Below, in pieces: positions 1 to 8,686 of a stretch of DNA of 64,000 nucleotides; the first letter of the stretch is position 1; every line of letters begins with the position of its first letter. The notes below the pieces were generated by a model. That model did not search any database. It was not told where the DNA came from and saw nothing but the letters and a program-made list of their open reading frames with translations. A program made the translations under genes and the position numbers. The stretch is from Plebeiibacterium marinum. GTDB lineage: Bacteria; Bacteroidota; Bacteroidia; Bacteroidales; Marinilabiliaceae. The stretch is from assembly GCF_026013615.1 (NCBI RefSeq), contig NZ_JAPDPI010000022.1, positions 30,110 to 94,109 on the forward strand, written 5' to 3'.

Positions 1-651
1 GATCGCTTATTGTATACAAGCTTTTTGACAGAAGAAGGAAAGACTATAGAGGGATTAGATGCAGATAAAATTATTCAGGCAGAACTAGGCTATAAATACA
101 AATCGCCTAAGGTAGGTTTAATTGCTACTGGTTTTTACACTAAGATCAATGAGCAGAACGAGGAGTTTGGTCGTGCTATTAACAAAGAATTTCAAACAGT
201 AGGTGTTGAACTTGAGGTTATTGCACAATTGGGTAAACTAAATATCAATTCCGGGGCAACTTATACTAATGCAGAAATTCTTAAGAGTATCAATTCTGAT
301 GAAGAAGGCAATACTCCTCGACGAGTACCTGCTTTATTATACAACATTAGTCCATCATATCCTTTAATGAGCAATAAACTAGTTTTAGGATGCAGCTTGA
401 TTGGTACATCAAAAGTATACGCTCAGGATGATAATGCAATTGAACTTCCAGGGTATGCTTATTTAAATGCTTTCGCAACGTATAAAATCGCTAAAGGATT
501 TACACTTAGAGCTAATATAAATAACATAACTAACACTTTAGGTTTTACAGAAATGGAAGGGGATGCTTTTGTTGATAACAGCACAAACTATTTAAGGGCC
601 CGACCAATTACAGGAACAGCATCTACAGTTACGCTAACTTATAAATTTTAA
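1..651 (+). CDS. TonB-dependent receptor, C-terminal part (partial)
   Basis: The reading frame is open to the left edge of the window, so only the last ~216 residues are present. They alternate polar and hydrophobic residues as in outer-membrane beta strands, and include a late NITNTLGF segment. The protein ends in an aromatic residue (LTYKF), the usual end of a TonB-dependent receptor barrel. Family: active uptake of large or scarce substrates across the outer membrane. It lies 66 bp upstream of a kinase, a sugar phosphorylase and an MFS permease on the same strand, so I infer that it imports their substrate. The plug domain and any SusD partner would be to the left, outside the window. Confidence 0.85.
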   Translation, partial: DRLLYTSFLTEEGKTIEGLDADKIIQAELGYKYKSPKVGLIATGFYTKINEQNEEFGRAINKEFQTVGVELEVIAQLGKLNINSGATYTNAEILKSINSDEEGNTPRRVPALLYNISPSYPLMSNKLVLGCSLIGTSKVYAQDDNAIELPGYAYLNAFATYKIAKGFTLRANINNITNTLGFTEMEGDAFVDNSTNYLRARPITGTASTVTLTYKF

Positions 652-660
652 TTTAAGAAT

Positions 661-683
661 AACCGGGAGTTTGTCTCCCGGTT
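661..683 (+). terminator. Hairpin after the TonB receptor gene
   Basis: A perfect 9-bp inverted repeat (AACCGGGAG / CTCCCGGTT) with a 5-nt loop starts 9 bp after the receptor stop codon. No T-run follows, so it may only slow or partly end transcription, or protect the 3' end of the mRNA. The next gene starts 35 bp later. Confidence 0.45.
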
Positions 684-717
684 ATAATCCCAGACAGATA
701 ATTTTAAAAGGAGATAT

Positions 718-1350
718 ATGAATCCACATGAAAATGCAGCAAGCATAATAATTCCCAAATTGGTAGATAAGGTTAAAGGAAAGGGCGGACGGTATATTGT
801 TACTTTGGCAGGAGAAAGTGGATGTGGAAAAACTGAAACGGGGAAAGCTTTGGTTAACGAATTTGCCAGACACAACATTAATGCTTTAGTATTGGGGCAG
901 GATAATTATTTTCATCTGGCTCCACTTGCAAATGATGCCCGGCGAAAAGCTGATCCTACCTGGCTTGGTCCCAGAAAAGAAGTGAATTTAAAATTGTTGA
1001 ATCAGAATTTGAAAGAAGCCATTGGTGGAGCTGATCATATTGATGTTCAGTATATTGATTATGATACTAATGTGGAGTCAACCATTAAAACTGATTTGAG
1101 AGGAATCGAAGTGGTTATTGTTGAAGGTACTTATACTTCGCTGTTAAAGAATATAGATACAAGGATTTTTATTGATGCGGATTATAATGATACCTTGAAA
1201 TATAGAAAAATCAGAAACCGGGGCAATGAAGTGAATGATCCATTTGTTGAAGGAATTTTGGAAACAGAACACAAGATTATTTCAGGGCATATATTCCTGG
1301 CCGATTTTATAATCAGCAAGGATTATGAGGTGGAAGAAGTTGAAAGATAA
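718..1350 (+). CDS. P-loop kinase of the uridine kinase / phosphoribulokinase superfamily
   Basis: 210 aa. A clear Walker A motif, GESGCGKT, lies at residues 32-39, followed by a DNY motif (DNYFHLAP) and a later VVIVEGTYTSLL strand, the layout of uridine kinase, phosphoribulokinase and plant-type glycerate kinase. An unusually good Shine-Dalgarno (AAGGAG, about 708-713) fixes the ATG; such strong ribosome sites are rare in Bacteroidota. It is 23 bp upstream of a GH13_18 phosphorylase. Phosphorolysis releases glucose 1-phosphate plus an acceptor, so the kinase may phosphorylate the acceptor (for example glycerate or a sugar). That substrate is inferred. A housekeeping uridine kinase is the alternative, but the operon position argues against it. 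Confidence 0.75.
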   Translation: MNPHENAASIIIPKLVDKVKGKGGRYIVTLAGESGCGKTETGKALVNEFARHNINALVLGQDNYFHLAPLANDARRKADPTWLGPRKEVNLKLLNQNLKEAIGGADHIDVQYIDYDTNVESTIKTDLRGIEVVIVEGTYTSLLKNIDTRIFIDADYNDTLKYRKIRNRGNEVNDPFVEGILETEHKIISGHIFLADFIISKDYEVEEVER

Positions 1351-1373
1351 GGTAAAACTCCCCTATTGTAAAC

Positions 1374-3092
1374 ATGTATATGATGGACTCATTAGATAAT
1401 TTAGTAAAAGTTAATGCAGGGCCTATGCTAAATGCATATCCTGATAGCATTGGAGGAACGTTAGGGAATATGGTTAAATTCCTTAAAAGGGATGAGCTTA
1501 AGGATGTATTTCGGTCCTTTTACATTTTACCCAGTGTTTTTAACACAGATTTGGATAGAGGGTTTTCTGTTATAGATTACAATTTAAATGAAATATTTGC
1601 ATCTCAGGATGACTTGTCGGAACTGGGAAATTTGAATATTGCCTTAAAATTCGATTTTGTATTAAACCATTCTTCAGTCCTTTCAAAACAATTTCAGGAT
1701 ATTTTGAAACATGGAGACAAATCTAAATATAAGGATTTCTTTATTCGGTGGAATAGCTTTTGGGATGGCTGTGGTTGTTTAACTGAAGGGGGATACATAC
1801 AGCCTGATGAAAAGTATCTTAAAGATATGTTTTTCCGTAAGCCAGGGCTCCCGATATTGATGGTTCGTATGCCGGATGGGAAAGAGATACCTTATTGGAA
1901 TACCTTTTATCAGGAAGTCAAGTATGAAAAGGTTGACGCTCAGGATCTGATGAGAGTTGCTGAGGTACAATATTCTTCGGCAATAAAGCTCGCTGAGCTG
2001 ATTAATTGTGCTTTAGAAAAGGGGAAAACTCCTTCAGAAATTGATTTCGGCTGCTTTAAAAAGTATCAAAACATTGCCATTAGTTTGCTTGAATCCCGTA
2101 GAAAGTATTTGGGACAAATGGATTTGAATATTAAGTCGCCCCAAGTATGGGAATTTTATGAGGATACTCTTAAAAAACTATCAGGTTATGGTGCAGAGAT
2201 TATTAGGCTTGATGCTTTTGCTTATGCCCCCAAAGAACCTGGATTACCTAATTTTTTAAATGATCCGGGAACCTGGGATTTGCTAGGCCGGGTTAAGAAT
2301 ATTGCCGATAAACACAATCTGACACTGCTACCCGAAATTCATTCAAAGTATGAGGAGAAAATACATGAAAAGTTAGCAGGTGAAGGTTATTTGACATATG
2401 ACTTCTTTTTGCCGGGTTTAATTATTGATGCACTAGAAAGGAATACTAAAGAGGTTATTGTTCGTTGGATTAAGGATATTCTGGAAGAAAATATCAAATG
2501 TGTGAATATGCTCGGTTGTCATGATGGTATTCCATTGCTTGATTTAAAAGGATTGTTAACCGATGATCAAATACAATCGTTGATAAATGTTGTTGTAAAT
2601 AGAGGGGGCTTTGTTAAAGATTTGCATGGCAAAAAGAATATGTATTACCAGGTGAATGCTACTTATTATAGCGCCTTAGGAGAAGATGATAGAAAAATGT
2701 TGTTGGCAAGGGCAATACAGATTTTTATGCCAGGGAAACCCCAGGTTTGGTATCTGGATCTTTTGGCAGGGAAAAACGATCATGATGCAGTCGCAAAGGC
2801 AGGCCCGGGAGGTCATAAGGAGATTAATCGCACAAATCTGAATTTGGAAGATGCTTATTTATATTCACAAAAGGACGTTGTAGTCAAACAATTATCTTTA
2901 CTAAAGTTTAGAAATGTTTTTCCAGCGTTTGGATTTGATAGCAGATTAACGATTATGGACACAACATCGGAAATGCTTAAATTACAGTGGGAGAATAAGG
3001 GATATACAGCTACTCTTGAGGCAAATTTAAATGATTATTCATTTGCAATAGAAGCATTGAATGATAAAAATGAAACGGTTTATAAGTTTTAA
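1374..3092 (+). CDS. GH13 subfamily 18-type glucoside phosphorylase (sucrose/glucosylglycerate phosphorylase-like)
   Basis: 572 aa, cytoplasmic, no signal peptide. GH13 motifs in order: DFVLNH (94-99, region I), RLDAFAYA with the expected nucleophile Asp280, LLPEIH with acid/base Glu321, and GCHDGIP with Asp384. RLDAFAYA followed by PEIH and HDGIP is the signature of sucrose-phosphorylase-type GH13_18 enzymes. These cleave an alpha-glucoside with phosphate to give alpha-glucose 1-phosphate. The length is above the ~490-500 aa of sucrose phosphorylases and closer to the longer glucosylglycerate phosphorylase (YcjM) group, so sucrose is not the only candidate. The next gene, an MFS permease, starts 1 bp after the stop codon. 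Confidence 0.8.
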   Translation: MYMMDSLDNLVKVNAGPMLNAYPDSIGGTLGNMVKFLKRDELKDVFRSFYILPSVFNTDLDRGFSVIDYNLNEIFASQDDLSELGNLNIALKFDFVLNHSSVLSKQFQDILKHGDKSKYKDFFIRWNSFWDGCGCLTEGGYIQPDEKYLKDMFFRKPGLPILMVRMPDGKEIPYWNTFYQEVKYEKVDAQDLMRVAEVQYSSAIKLAELINCALEKGKTPSEIDFGCFKKYQNIAISLLESRRKYLGQMDLNIKSPQVWEFYEDTLKKLSGYGAEIIRLDAFAYAPKEPGLPNFLNDPGTWDLLGRVKNIADKHNLTLLPEIHSKYEEKIHEKLAGEGYLTYDFFLPGLIIDALERNTKEVIVRWIKDILEENIKCVNMLGCHDGIPLLDLKGLLTDDQIQSLINVVVNRGGFVKDLHGKKNMYYQVNATYYSALGEDDRKMLLARAIQIFMPGKPQVWYLDLLAGKNDHDAVAKAGPGGHKEINRTNLNLEDAYLYSQKDVVVKQLSLLKFRNVFPAFGFDSRLTIMDTTSEMLKLQWENKGYTATLEANLNDYSFAIEALNDKNETVYKF

Positions 3093-3093
3093 T

Positions 3094-4326
3094 ATGGGAA
3101 ATTCAATTAGTGCACAGAGAAATACAAACATTGGCCTTATCAAATGGCTCACATTTTTAATGTTTACAATGTTTGCAATGACAACTGATGCTGTAGGGGT
3201 TATAATTCCTGAGGTAATGAAACAGTTTGATTTAAGTATGACAGCTGCAGGATTAATGCATTATGCACCAATGATTGCTATTGCCCTGGCTGGAATACTG
3301 CTTGGTTTTTTAGCAGATAAATTAGGAAGAAAGAAGACGATCATTATTGGTTTGGCACTATTTGCTCTAAATTCCTATCTTTTTATCATTGGAAATACCT
3401 TTGCCTTTTATTTGAGCTTAATGGTTATCTCAGGATTAGCTATTGGTGTTTTTAAAACGGCTGCCTTAGCATTAATCGGCGACATTTCAAATTCAACAGA
3501 TGAACATACTTCTACCATGAATGCTGTGGAAGGTTTTTTTGGGGTGGGGGCTATTATCGGGCCTTTTATCGTTTCTTACCTCTTAACTCAGGGGGTAGAC
3601 TGGAAGTGGTTGTATGTGGTTGCAGCTACATTATGTGTAGTTTTAATTGTTATTGCCCTGATGGTAAAATATCCAGACACCAAAAAAACAACAGAAGAAC
3701 CTAATAATCTCAAGGGAACTTTAAAGATGATGAAAGATCCTTATGCTCTGGGGTTTTCTATGGGAGCATTTTTATATGTGGCAGTGGAGTGTGCCATTTA
3801 TGTTTGGATGCCTACTTTGATTGAAGGATATCAAGGGGATTTTGAATTTGTAGCAACATATGCACTTTCTATTTTTTTTATTTTGCGTGCCAGTGGGCGT
3901 TTTTTAGGGGCCTGGCTAATGGCTCACTTTAATTGGTCATTGATGTTGAGCGTTTTTAGTGTGCTTATTTTAGTTTGCTTCATGGGGAGTGTTGTTGGGG
4001 GTATTAATTATGCAGTAATATTATTACCATTGTCAGGATTGTTTATGTCAGTTATATATCCAACAATTAATTCTAAAGGAATCAGCTGTTTTCCAAAAGC
4101 AAAACATGGTTCGGTTGCAGGTGTAATTTTGTTTTTTACGGCAGCAGGCGCAGCATTAGGCCCCTTGGCTATGGGTGCTGTGAGTGATGCTATGGGGAGT
4201 GATGCTAAATATGGTTTTATTTTGGCAACGGTTTTTGCAGGAATTTTATTTTTAGGAACCTTAATTAATATCATTTACAATCCTGCGGAGAAAAGATTAA
4301 AGGAGCTAAACGAATCAGAGTATTAA
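3094..4326 (+). CDS. MFS transporter, probable uptake of the phosphorylase substrate
   Basis: 410 aa from the ATG at 3094, chosen because an upstream in-frame ATG at 3061 would overlap the end of the phosphorylase gene by 32 bp. About 12 hydrophobic segments. MFS motif A appears as GFLADKLGRKKT between TM2 and TM3, and a related GAVSDAMG lies in the second half. Major facilitator permeases couple solute uptake to an ion gradient. Its position immediately after the phosphorylase suggests import of an intact glucoside across the inner membrane. The convergent neighbour is citC, but nothing in the protein resembles the CitS, CitT or TctA citrate carriers. Confidence 0.8.
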   Translation: MGNSISAQRNTNIGLIKWLTFLMFTMFAMTTDAVGVIIPEVMKQFDLSMTAAGLMHYAPMIAIALAGILLGFLADKLGRKKTIIIGLALFALNSYLFIIGNTFAFYLSLMVISGLAIGVFKTAALALIGDISNSTDEHTSTMNAVEGFFGVGAIIGPFIVSYLLTQGVDWKWLYVVAATLCVVLIVIALMVKYPDTKKTTEEPNNLKGTLKMMKDPYALGFSMGAFLYVAVECAIYVWMPTLIEGYQGDFEFVATYALSIFFILRASGRFLGAWLMAHFNWSLMLSVFSVLILVCFMGSVVGGINYAVILLPLSGLFMSVIYPTINSKGISCFPKAKHGSVAGVILFFTAAGAALGPLAMGAVSDAMGSDAKYGFILATVFAGILFLGTLINIIYNPAEKRLKELNESEY

Positions 4327-4390
4327 CATACAAAACAGGATATTGTAGAGGGTTTGATGATTAGTATAAGGCTTAATTGTCAAACCTTCA

Positions 4391-5467
4391 TTAATGCCTG
4401 GCATCTGACTTTTGCAGTACCTGTTCAACCTTATCAATCAAACCATGATTGTTGATGTATCCCAAAGTTGATTTGGGTAATAGATCATATAATACCTCTG
4501 TATTTCTGTTTTTTATCGCCTTCCTAACTTTGCTGGCACTGATATACTCCTTTTCGTTATCTTCAATTTCTCTTCTTTGGACTTCAATAAACTCAATGTT
4601 GTAATCAGGAAGTATTTCCTTCATCACTTCATTATAGACTTTGGTAGTTGCACAGTAATTTTCGGTACCCACATATCTTTTTTTTATGCCTAAGGCCGGG
4701 GCTAAATGTTGGGCAAAAATATTAATGTCCAGCTCAGCTTGTTTTTTTGTTATGGTATCCACCATTTCGTTTTTAAGGAAATAATTTGGAAAGGTGGCAC
4801 ATGAAACCACGTATTCATCACCCTTTACTAAAACTACGTTTTTAAGGTGGGCAATCCCCTGGCGGATCATTTCAATCCTGTCCTTAAACGAAAAGGCGGA
4901 GCGCTCGCTTTCTACCACAAAAACATAAACCAACTGATTTTCAGAAGATGCCCTTTCAATTAAATACTGATGGCCTAAAGTAAATGGGTTGCAGTTCATA
5001 ACAATGGCTGCTATTTCAGTTTCCTGCTTGTGGCTTTTGACCTTGTGTAGATAGTTTTTATAGTTGTTTATGTTTTTGTATCCAAATTCCAGTACCGATA
5101 TCATAGGATCGGCTGATGCAATATGGTTGTATCCCAAACTTTCAAAACGGACAATGTTTTCCGGACGGGTAAATACAAAGGCCTGCTGATGATTCACCAT
5201 AACTTTTTCTGTTAAATGGGTTACCATAAAGGCAAAGGCACCGGATTCCCGGAAATGGGGAGCTACGGCCAAATATTTTAAAATTTTGCCATGGTATGAG
5301 CCAACGCCAACAATGTCGTCATTTAGGTTGTATAGCATTGCAGAATATTCCACAGTTTTTTCATCAAAGTCAAAACCTAAAGGGGACATAAAGTCCTTGA
5401 TTAGCTTTACATCAAATTTGCAGCTTAAATCTGCTTCTTCAATTCTGAAATCTGAATTCTCAATCAT
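4391..5467 (-). CDS. citC: [Citrate (pro-3S)-lyase] ligase
   Basis: 358 aa. An N-terminal GNAT-like domain (about 1-130) is followed by a nucleotidyltransferase domain with the ATP-binding NPFTLGH motif (160-166) and a late ISASKVRKAI motif. This two-domain order is characteristic of citrate lyase ligase, which uses ATP and acetate to acetylate the prosthetic group on the acyl-carrier subunit and so activates citrate lyase. The start overlaps the end of the upstream citXG gene by 8 bp, which indicates translational coupling. It is the last gene of the operon. In the E. coli order citC comes first. Confidence 0.93.
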   Translation of the reverse strand: MIENSDFRIEEADLSCKFDVKLIKDFMSPLGFDFDEKTVEYSAMLYNLNDDIVGVGSYHGKILKYLAVAPHFRESGAFAFMVTHLTEKVMVNHQQAFVFTRPENIVRFESLGYNHIASADPMISVLEFGYKNINNYKNYLHKVKSHKQETEIAAIVMNCNPFTLGHQYLIERASSENQLVYVFVVESERSAFSFKDRIEMIRQGIAHLKNVVLVKGDEYVVSCATFPNYFLKNEMVDTITKKQAELDINIFAQHLAPALGIKKRYVGTENYCATTKVYNEVMKEILPDYNIEFIEVQRREIEDNEKEYISASKVRKAIKNRNTEVLYDLLPKSTLGYINNHGLIDKVEQVLQKSDARH

Positions 5468-6854
5468 ATTTACATTGATATAATAAAATAGTTACAGCCA
5501 GCAAGTCTGCAGAACCTCCCGGCGATATTCCTTTGTTATTACACCACGATACTAATTTGTTATATTCATCTTTCTCACCTTTTTGCCAATGATCCAAGGC
5601 TTTTTGTGACCTTTCTTTTAATTCGGCAAGTGTGTTTATATCTTTTCTGAATATGACATTCGTATCGCTATTTACCGACATGATTTTAAGCAATACAGGT
5701 ATAAGGGCATCGCTCAATTCACGATCGTTGTATTTTGTAAGATTCTCTTTTAAAAGTCCGTTTAAAAAGGGAAGTGCATGTTTTACTACAGTAGGCATGC
5801 CGTTTTGAGCTTCCCCTCTAGCCCCGGCTGCTTCAGGCCCATAATCAAGAAAACACATTTGTCCATGTGATAATTTCATGTGGGTGTTTGTGGTTATTAA
5901 TTCCCGCTCTACTATACCTTTTGTTAATTCTGAAATGGTATTTGAAAAAGCCTCAACTTCAAATGTTCCCTCGTGCCTGACCACCCGAATGATAGAAAAC
6001 ATACTGATGGCCATTAAAAATATGGCCCCTTTGTGTGTATTTATATTTTGGGTAGCAAGCAACATGGCTTTTTCCATTTGCAACCCGATTTCCCTGATTT
6101 GTGGAAGTGCTTTTGAAATATCCTTATCATTAAAACTAATGGCAAGGTTTCCAATATCTTGCAAATAGGGGGAAATCATTGCTGTGGACTGCAAAAAAGA
6201 AACGAAATCCATATCGGTATGTGCTCCATTATGGTTTCTGCAAACCAAGCCAGGTTTAGGACTCAGTGCTACTTCTTGTAAAAGTGCGTATGTAATATAA
6301 CCAGTTACTTTTTTAATAAGAGCATCAGAATTTTCTTTATCCAGATATGATTTCATGTCTGAAAGCATTCTTTCTCTGACCATCATTAAATCATGACGCT
6401 TGTTCTTCCTACAAGATTCCGCAGGTTCATTGCAAATAAAACAAGATTTTGCTTTACCTGAAGATATGGGGATTCCTTCAATATCCAATACATCCAGATC
6501 AACGATCCTTCCTAATACAAAGGTTTCTTCAAATGCTTCGGTGGTTTCCTTTAAAAAAGAAGCAGTGGTTAATTCATGATCAAATAAATATGCAATCCAG
6601 TCACCTGCCTCATCGCAAAATGGAAAATGCTTCTCCCAGGAATGAACACAACATCGGCTTGTATAAAACTTTTGGAAACAAGAGTCTACATGCAAGATAA
6701 ACTCTTTGACAATTTCAGAAGTTTTTGGCAAGCCAGGAATGTTTAATTGCAAAGAAACCATATGAAACCGGCCTTCGGTTAAGGCCAGTTTCTGTTGCAT
6801 ACGCATTTCCCGGGCTTCAAGTAATCGCTCTATTTCAGTTTTAACTTGTTGCAT
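5460..6854 (-). CDS. citXG: Fused CitX-CitG: prosthetic-group transferase plus triphosphoribosyl-dephospho-CoA synthase
   Basis: 464 aa. Residues ~1-170 are CitX-like: GRIVDLDVLD (115-124) and a Cys-rich CFICNEPAESC segment (138-148). This domain transfers the 2'-(5''-triphosphoribosyl)-3'-dephospho-CoA group to apo-CitD. Residues ~175-464 are CitG-like: LSPKPGLV (197-204), NTHKG and PGGSADLLA. This domain makes that group from dephospho-CoA and ATP. One chain therefore carries both maturation steps. Separate citX and citG genes are found in E. coli, while citXG fusions are known elsewhere. An ATG start is present. The stop region overlaps citC. Confidence 0.92.
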   Translation of the reverse strand: MQQVKTEIERLLEAREMRMQQKLALTEGRFHMVSLQLNIPGLPKTSEIVKEFILHVDSCFQKFYTSRCCVHSWEKHFPFCDEAGDWIAYLFDHELTTASFLKETTEAFEETFVLGRIVDLDVLDIEGIPISSGKAKSCFICNEPAESCRKNKRHDLMMVRERMLSDMKSYLDKENSDALIKKVTGYITYALLQEVALSPKPGLVCRNHNGAHTDMDFVSFLQSTAMISPYLQDIGNLAISFNDKDISKALPQIREIGLQMEKAMLLATQNINTHKGAIFLMAISMFSIIRVVRHEGTFEVEAFSNTISELTKGIVERELITTNTHMKLSHGQMCFLDYGPEAAGARGEAQNGMPTVVKHALPFLNGLLKENLTKYNDRELSDALIPVLLKIMSVNSDTNVIFRKDINTLAELKERSQKALDHWQKGEKDEYNKLVSWCNNKGISPGGSADLLAVTILLYQCKYD

Positions 6855-6917
6855 AATATTATTGGAGTTTTCTTGCGAAGATTAAATAACACTATAATCT
6901 AATAACCAATAATTTGT

Positions 6918-8489
6918 TTACTCCACCACTTGTCTGATCACGTCAATAACAGTTCCGTCTCTATACTCTACGATACCAACGATTCTATCCGTTGTTTCAA
7001 TCGGCTTCGCTTTTCCGGTAATACCTTCTACCTCCTTAGCCAAATCATGGATGTCTTTTACTTCAATGCCCCCATCAATCAGGTTTTGCTTTAATTCCGG
7101 ACGATTAGGGTTTACGCAAATCCCTCTTTCAGTAACCAGTACATCAATGCTTTCTCCCGGGGTAACAATAGTGTGTACTTTCTCCTTAACAATAGGAATT
7201 CTTCCCCTGAACGAAGGACAAACAACCACTGTTAGGTTTGCACCCGATGCAGTATCACTATGCCCTCCCGAAGCCCCACGCACATATCCTTCAGAACCCG
7301 TGATTACGTTAACATTAAAATCCGTATCAATCTCCAATGCCCCCAAAACAACAATATCCAGTTTGTTGGTCATGCAGCCACAGTTAAACGGATTGGCATA
7401 TACACCAGCCGGAATTTCGATATGATAGGGGTTTTTCATGAGTGAAGAACTCACTTCTGCATCAAAAGACTGCACGTCAAAGATGGAGCTAAACAATCCT
7501 TCATTAAGCATGTCAACACCAACCGACGTAACGCCACCAAGAACAAAGCTTCCCTTGGTATTTGTCTTTTTCATTATTTTTCGGATGTACTTTGCCACAG
7601 CCAGAGAAGCGCCTCCTGCACCTACCTGAAAACTAAAGCCTTCTTTTAGTTCGCCGGATTTTTCAATGACATTTGCAGCTAACCGTGCAATTTGTAAATC
7701 CATCGGTGCTTTGGTAATACGGGTAGATCCCCCTGCAATTTTCGTAGGGTCTCCGATTGAATTCACTTCAACTACGTAATCAATATAGTTTTGGGTAATT
7801 GATTGAGGGACACATGGGTAGTCTACAATGTTATCAGTAACTACCACTACCTGTTTAGCATACCATGAATCAATAGTGGCATAACCCATTGATCCAAAAG
7901 CTGATTTGCCATGTGTGCCTGTGGCATTGCCTTCTTCATCGGCTGCAGAGGCTGCAATGATGGCCAGGTCAATCTTTATTTTTCCGGTATGAACACAGCG
8001 TACACGACCTCCGTGCGAGTGTATTACAAATGGTTTGGGTAAAACACCCTGGGCAATAGCCTTACCTAATTCACCCCTGATCCCACTCGAAAACACCTGA
8101 GTTATAGTTCCATCCTTAAAAAATGGCAATAAAGCATCATGGGCAGATGTCAGGCTACTTGATGCTAATGTAATATCTTTTATCCCCAGCTCTGCCAATA
8201 TGCGAATGGAATTGACTACAATGTCATCACCTCCACGCAAATGGTGGTGAAAAGAAACTGTCATTCCACTGTATGGTTTTGTTTTTTCAATTGCCTCTCT
8301 TAATGTTTTGCAAAGTTTGCTTGAGTGCGGCATTTTTGCTTTGTTTGGTGGAGGAACTGTTTTTTCTTCCATCCAGCCTTTTTTAAGTTTAGTAAAAGCC
8401 CCTTGAAAAGGTTCTAAACTACCAATACCATTTAAATTATCAGGTATTTCTATATTTAATATGTTTTTCACGACTTTGTTTTTAGACAA
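6918..8489 (-). CDS. citF: Citrate lyase alpha subunit (citrate:acetyl-ACP transferase)
   Basis: About 517-523 aa, normal for CitF. Recognisable stretches are TVSFHHHLRGGD near residue 80, SHGGRVRCVHTGKIKIDLAII, and GSEGYVRGASGGHSDTASGA near the C-terminus, all typical of this CoA-transferase-like subunit. It exchanges the acetyl group on CitD for citrate. No ATG exists at the start: the frame opens with TTG (8489) directly after an in-frame stop, or with GTG (8471). It follows citE after an unusually long 197-nt spacer that contains a fragment resembling the end of the genome's intergenic repeat. Confidence 0.93.
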   Translation of the reverse strand: MSKNKVVKNILNIEIPDNLNGIGSLEPFQGAFTKLKKGWMEEKTVPPPNKAKMPHSSKLCKTLREAIEKTKPYSGMTVSFHHHLRGGDDIVVNSIRILAELGIKDITLASSSLTSAHDALLPFFKDGTITQVFSSGIRGELGKAIAQGVLPKPFVIHSHGGRVRCVHTGKIKIDLAIIAASAADEEGNATGTHGKSAFGSMGYATIDSWYAKQVVVVTDNIVDYPCVPQSITQNYIDYVVEVNSIGDPTKIAGGSTRITKAPMDLQIARLAANVIEKSGELKEGFSFQVGAGGASLAVAKYIRKIMKKTNTKGSFVLGGVTSVGVDMLNEGLFSSIFDVQSFDAEVSSSLMKNPYHIEIPAGVYANPFNCGCMTNKLDIVVLGALEIDTDFNVNVITGSEGYVRGASGGHSDTASGANLTVVVCPSFRGRIPIVKEKVHTIVTPGESIDVLVTERGICVNPNRPELKQNLIDGGIEVKDIHDLAKEVEGITGKAKPIETTDRIVGIVEYRDGTVIDVIRQVVE

Positions 8490-8686
8490 TTAGATAATAG
8501 ATTAGAGTATAATAGACTGACTTGCATTATTAATTATCATTATGAGAATCAGCTCATATAATAAGGAGGAGTGCCTTGATGTAGGAGAGGGGAGATGGTT
8601 TTTAGCCTTATGCTTTGCAAGCTGTAAATCACTGTAAACTGCTTACTGAATACTGCTAACTATCTTATAACTCACCTCTCACCGTT
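8490..8686 (-). other. 197-nt spacer between citE and citF
   Basis: All other gaps inside the cit operon are below 70 bp. Positions about 8487-8525 resemble the right end of the 139-bp intergenic repeat (TTAGATAATAGATTAGAG, then AGACTGACTT), like the diverged copy at 54203-54334. No coding potential was seen in the rest. It could carry an internal promoter or a processing site. Confidence 0.4.

Noticed and set aside
718..1350. Housekeeping uridine kinase (udk)
   Set aside because: The fold fits, but the operon with a phosphorylase and permease points to another substrate, so the gene symbol was left empty.
3094..4326. MFS protein as a citrate carrier for the citrate lyase operon
   Set aside because: It starts 1 bp after the phosphorylase gene and is on the opposite strand to the cit operon, and it lacks features of known citrate carriers.
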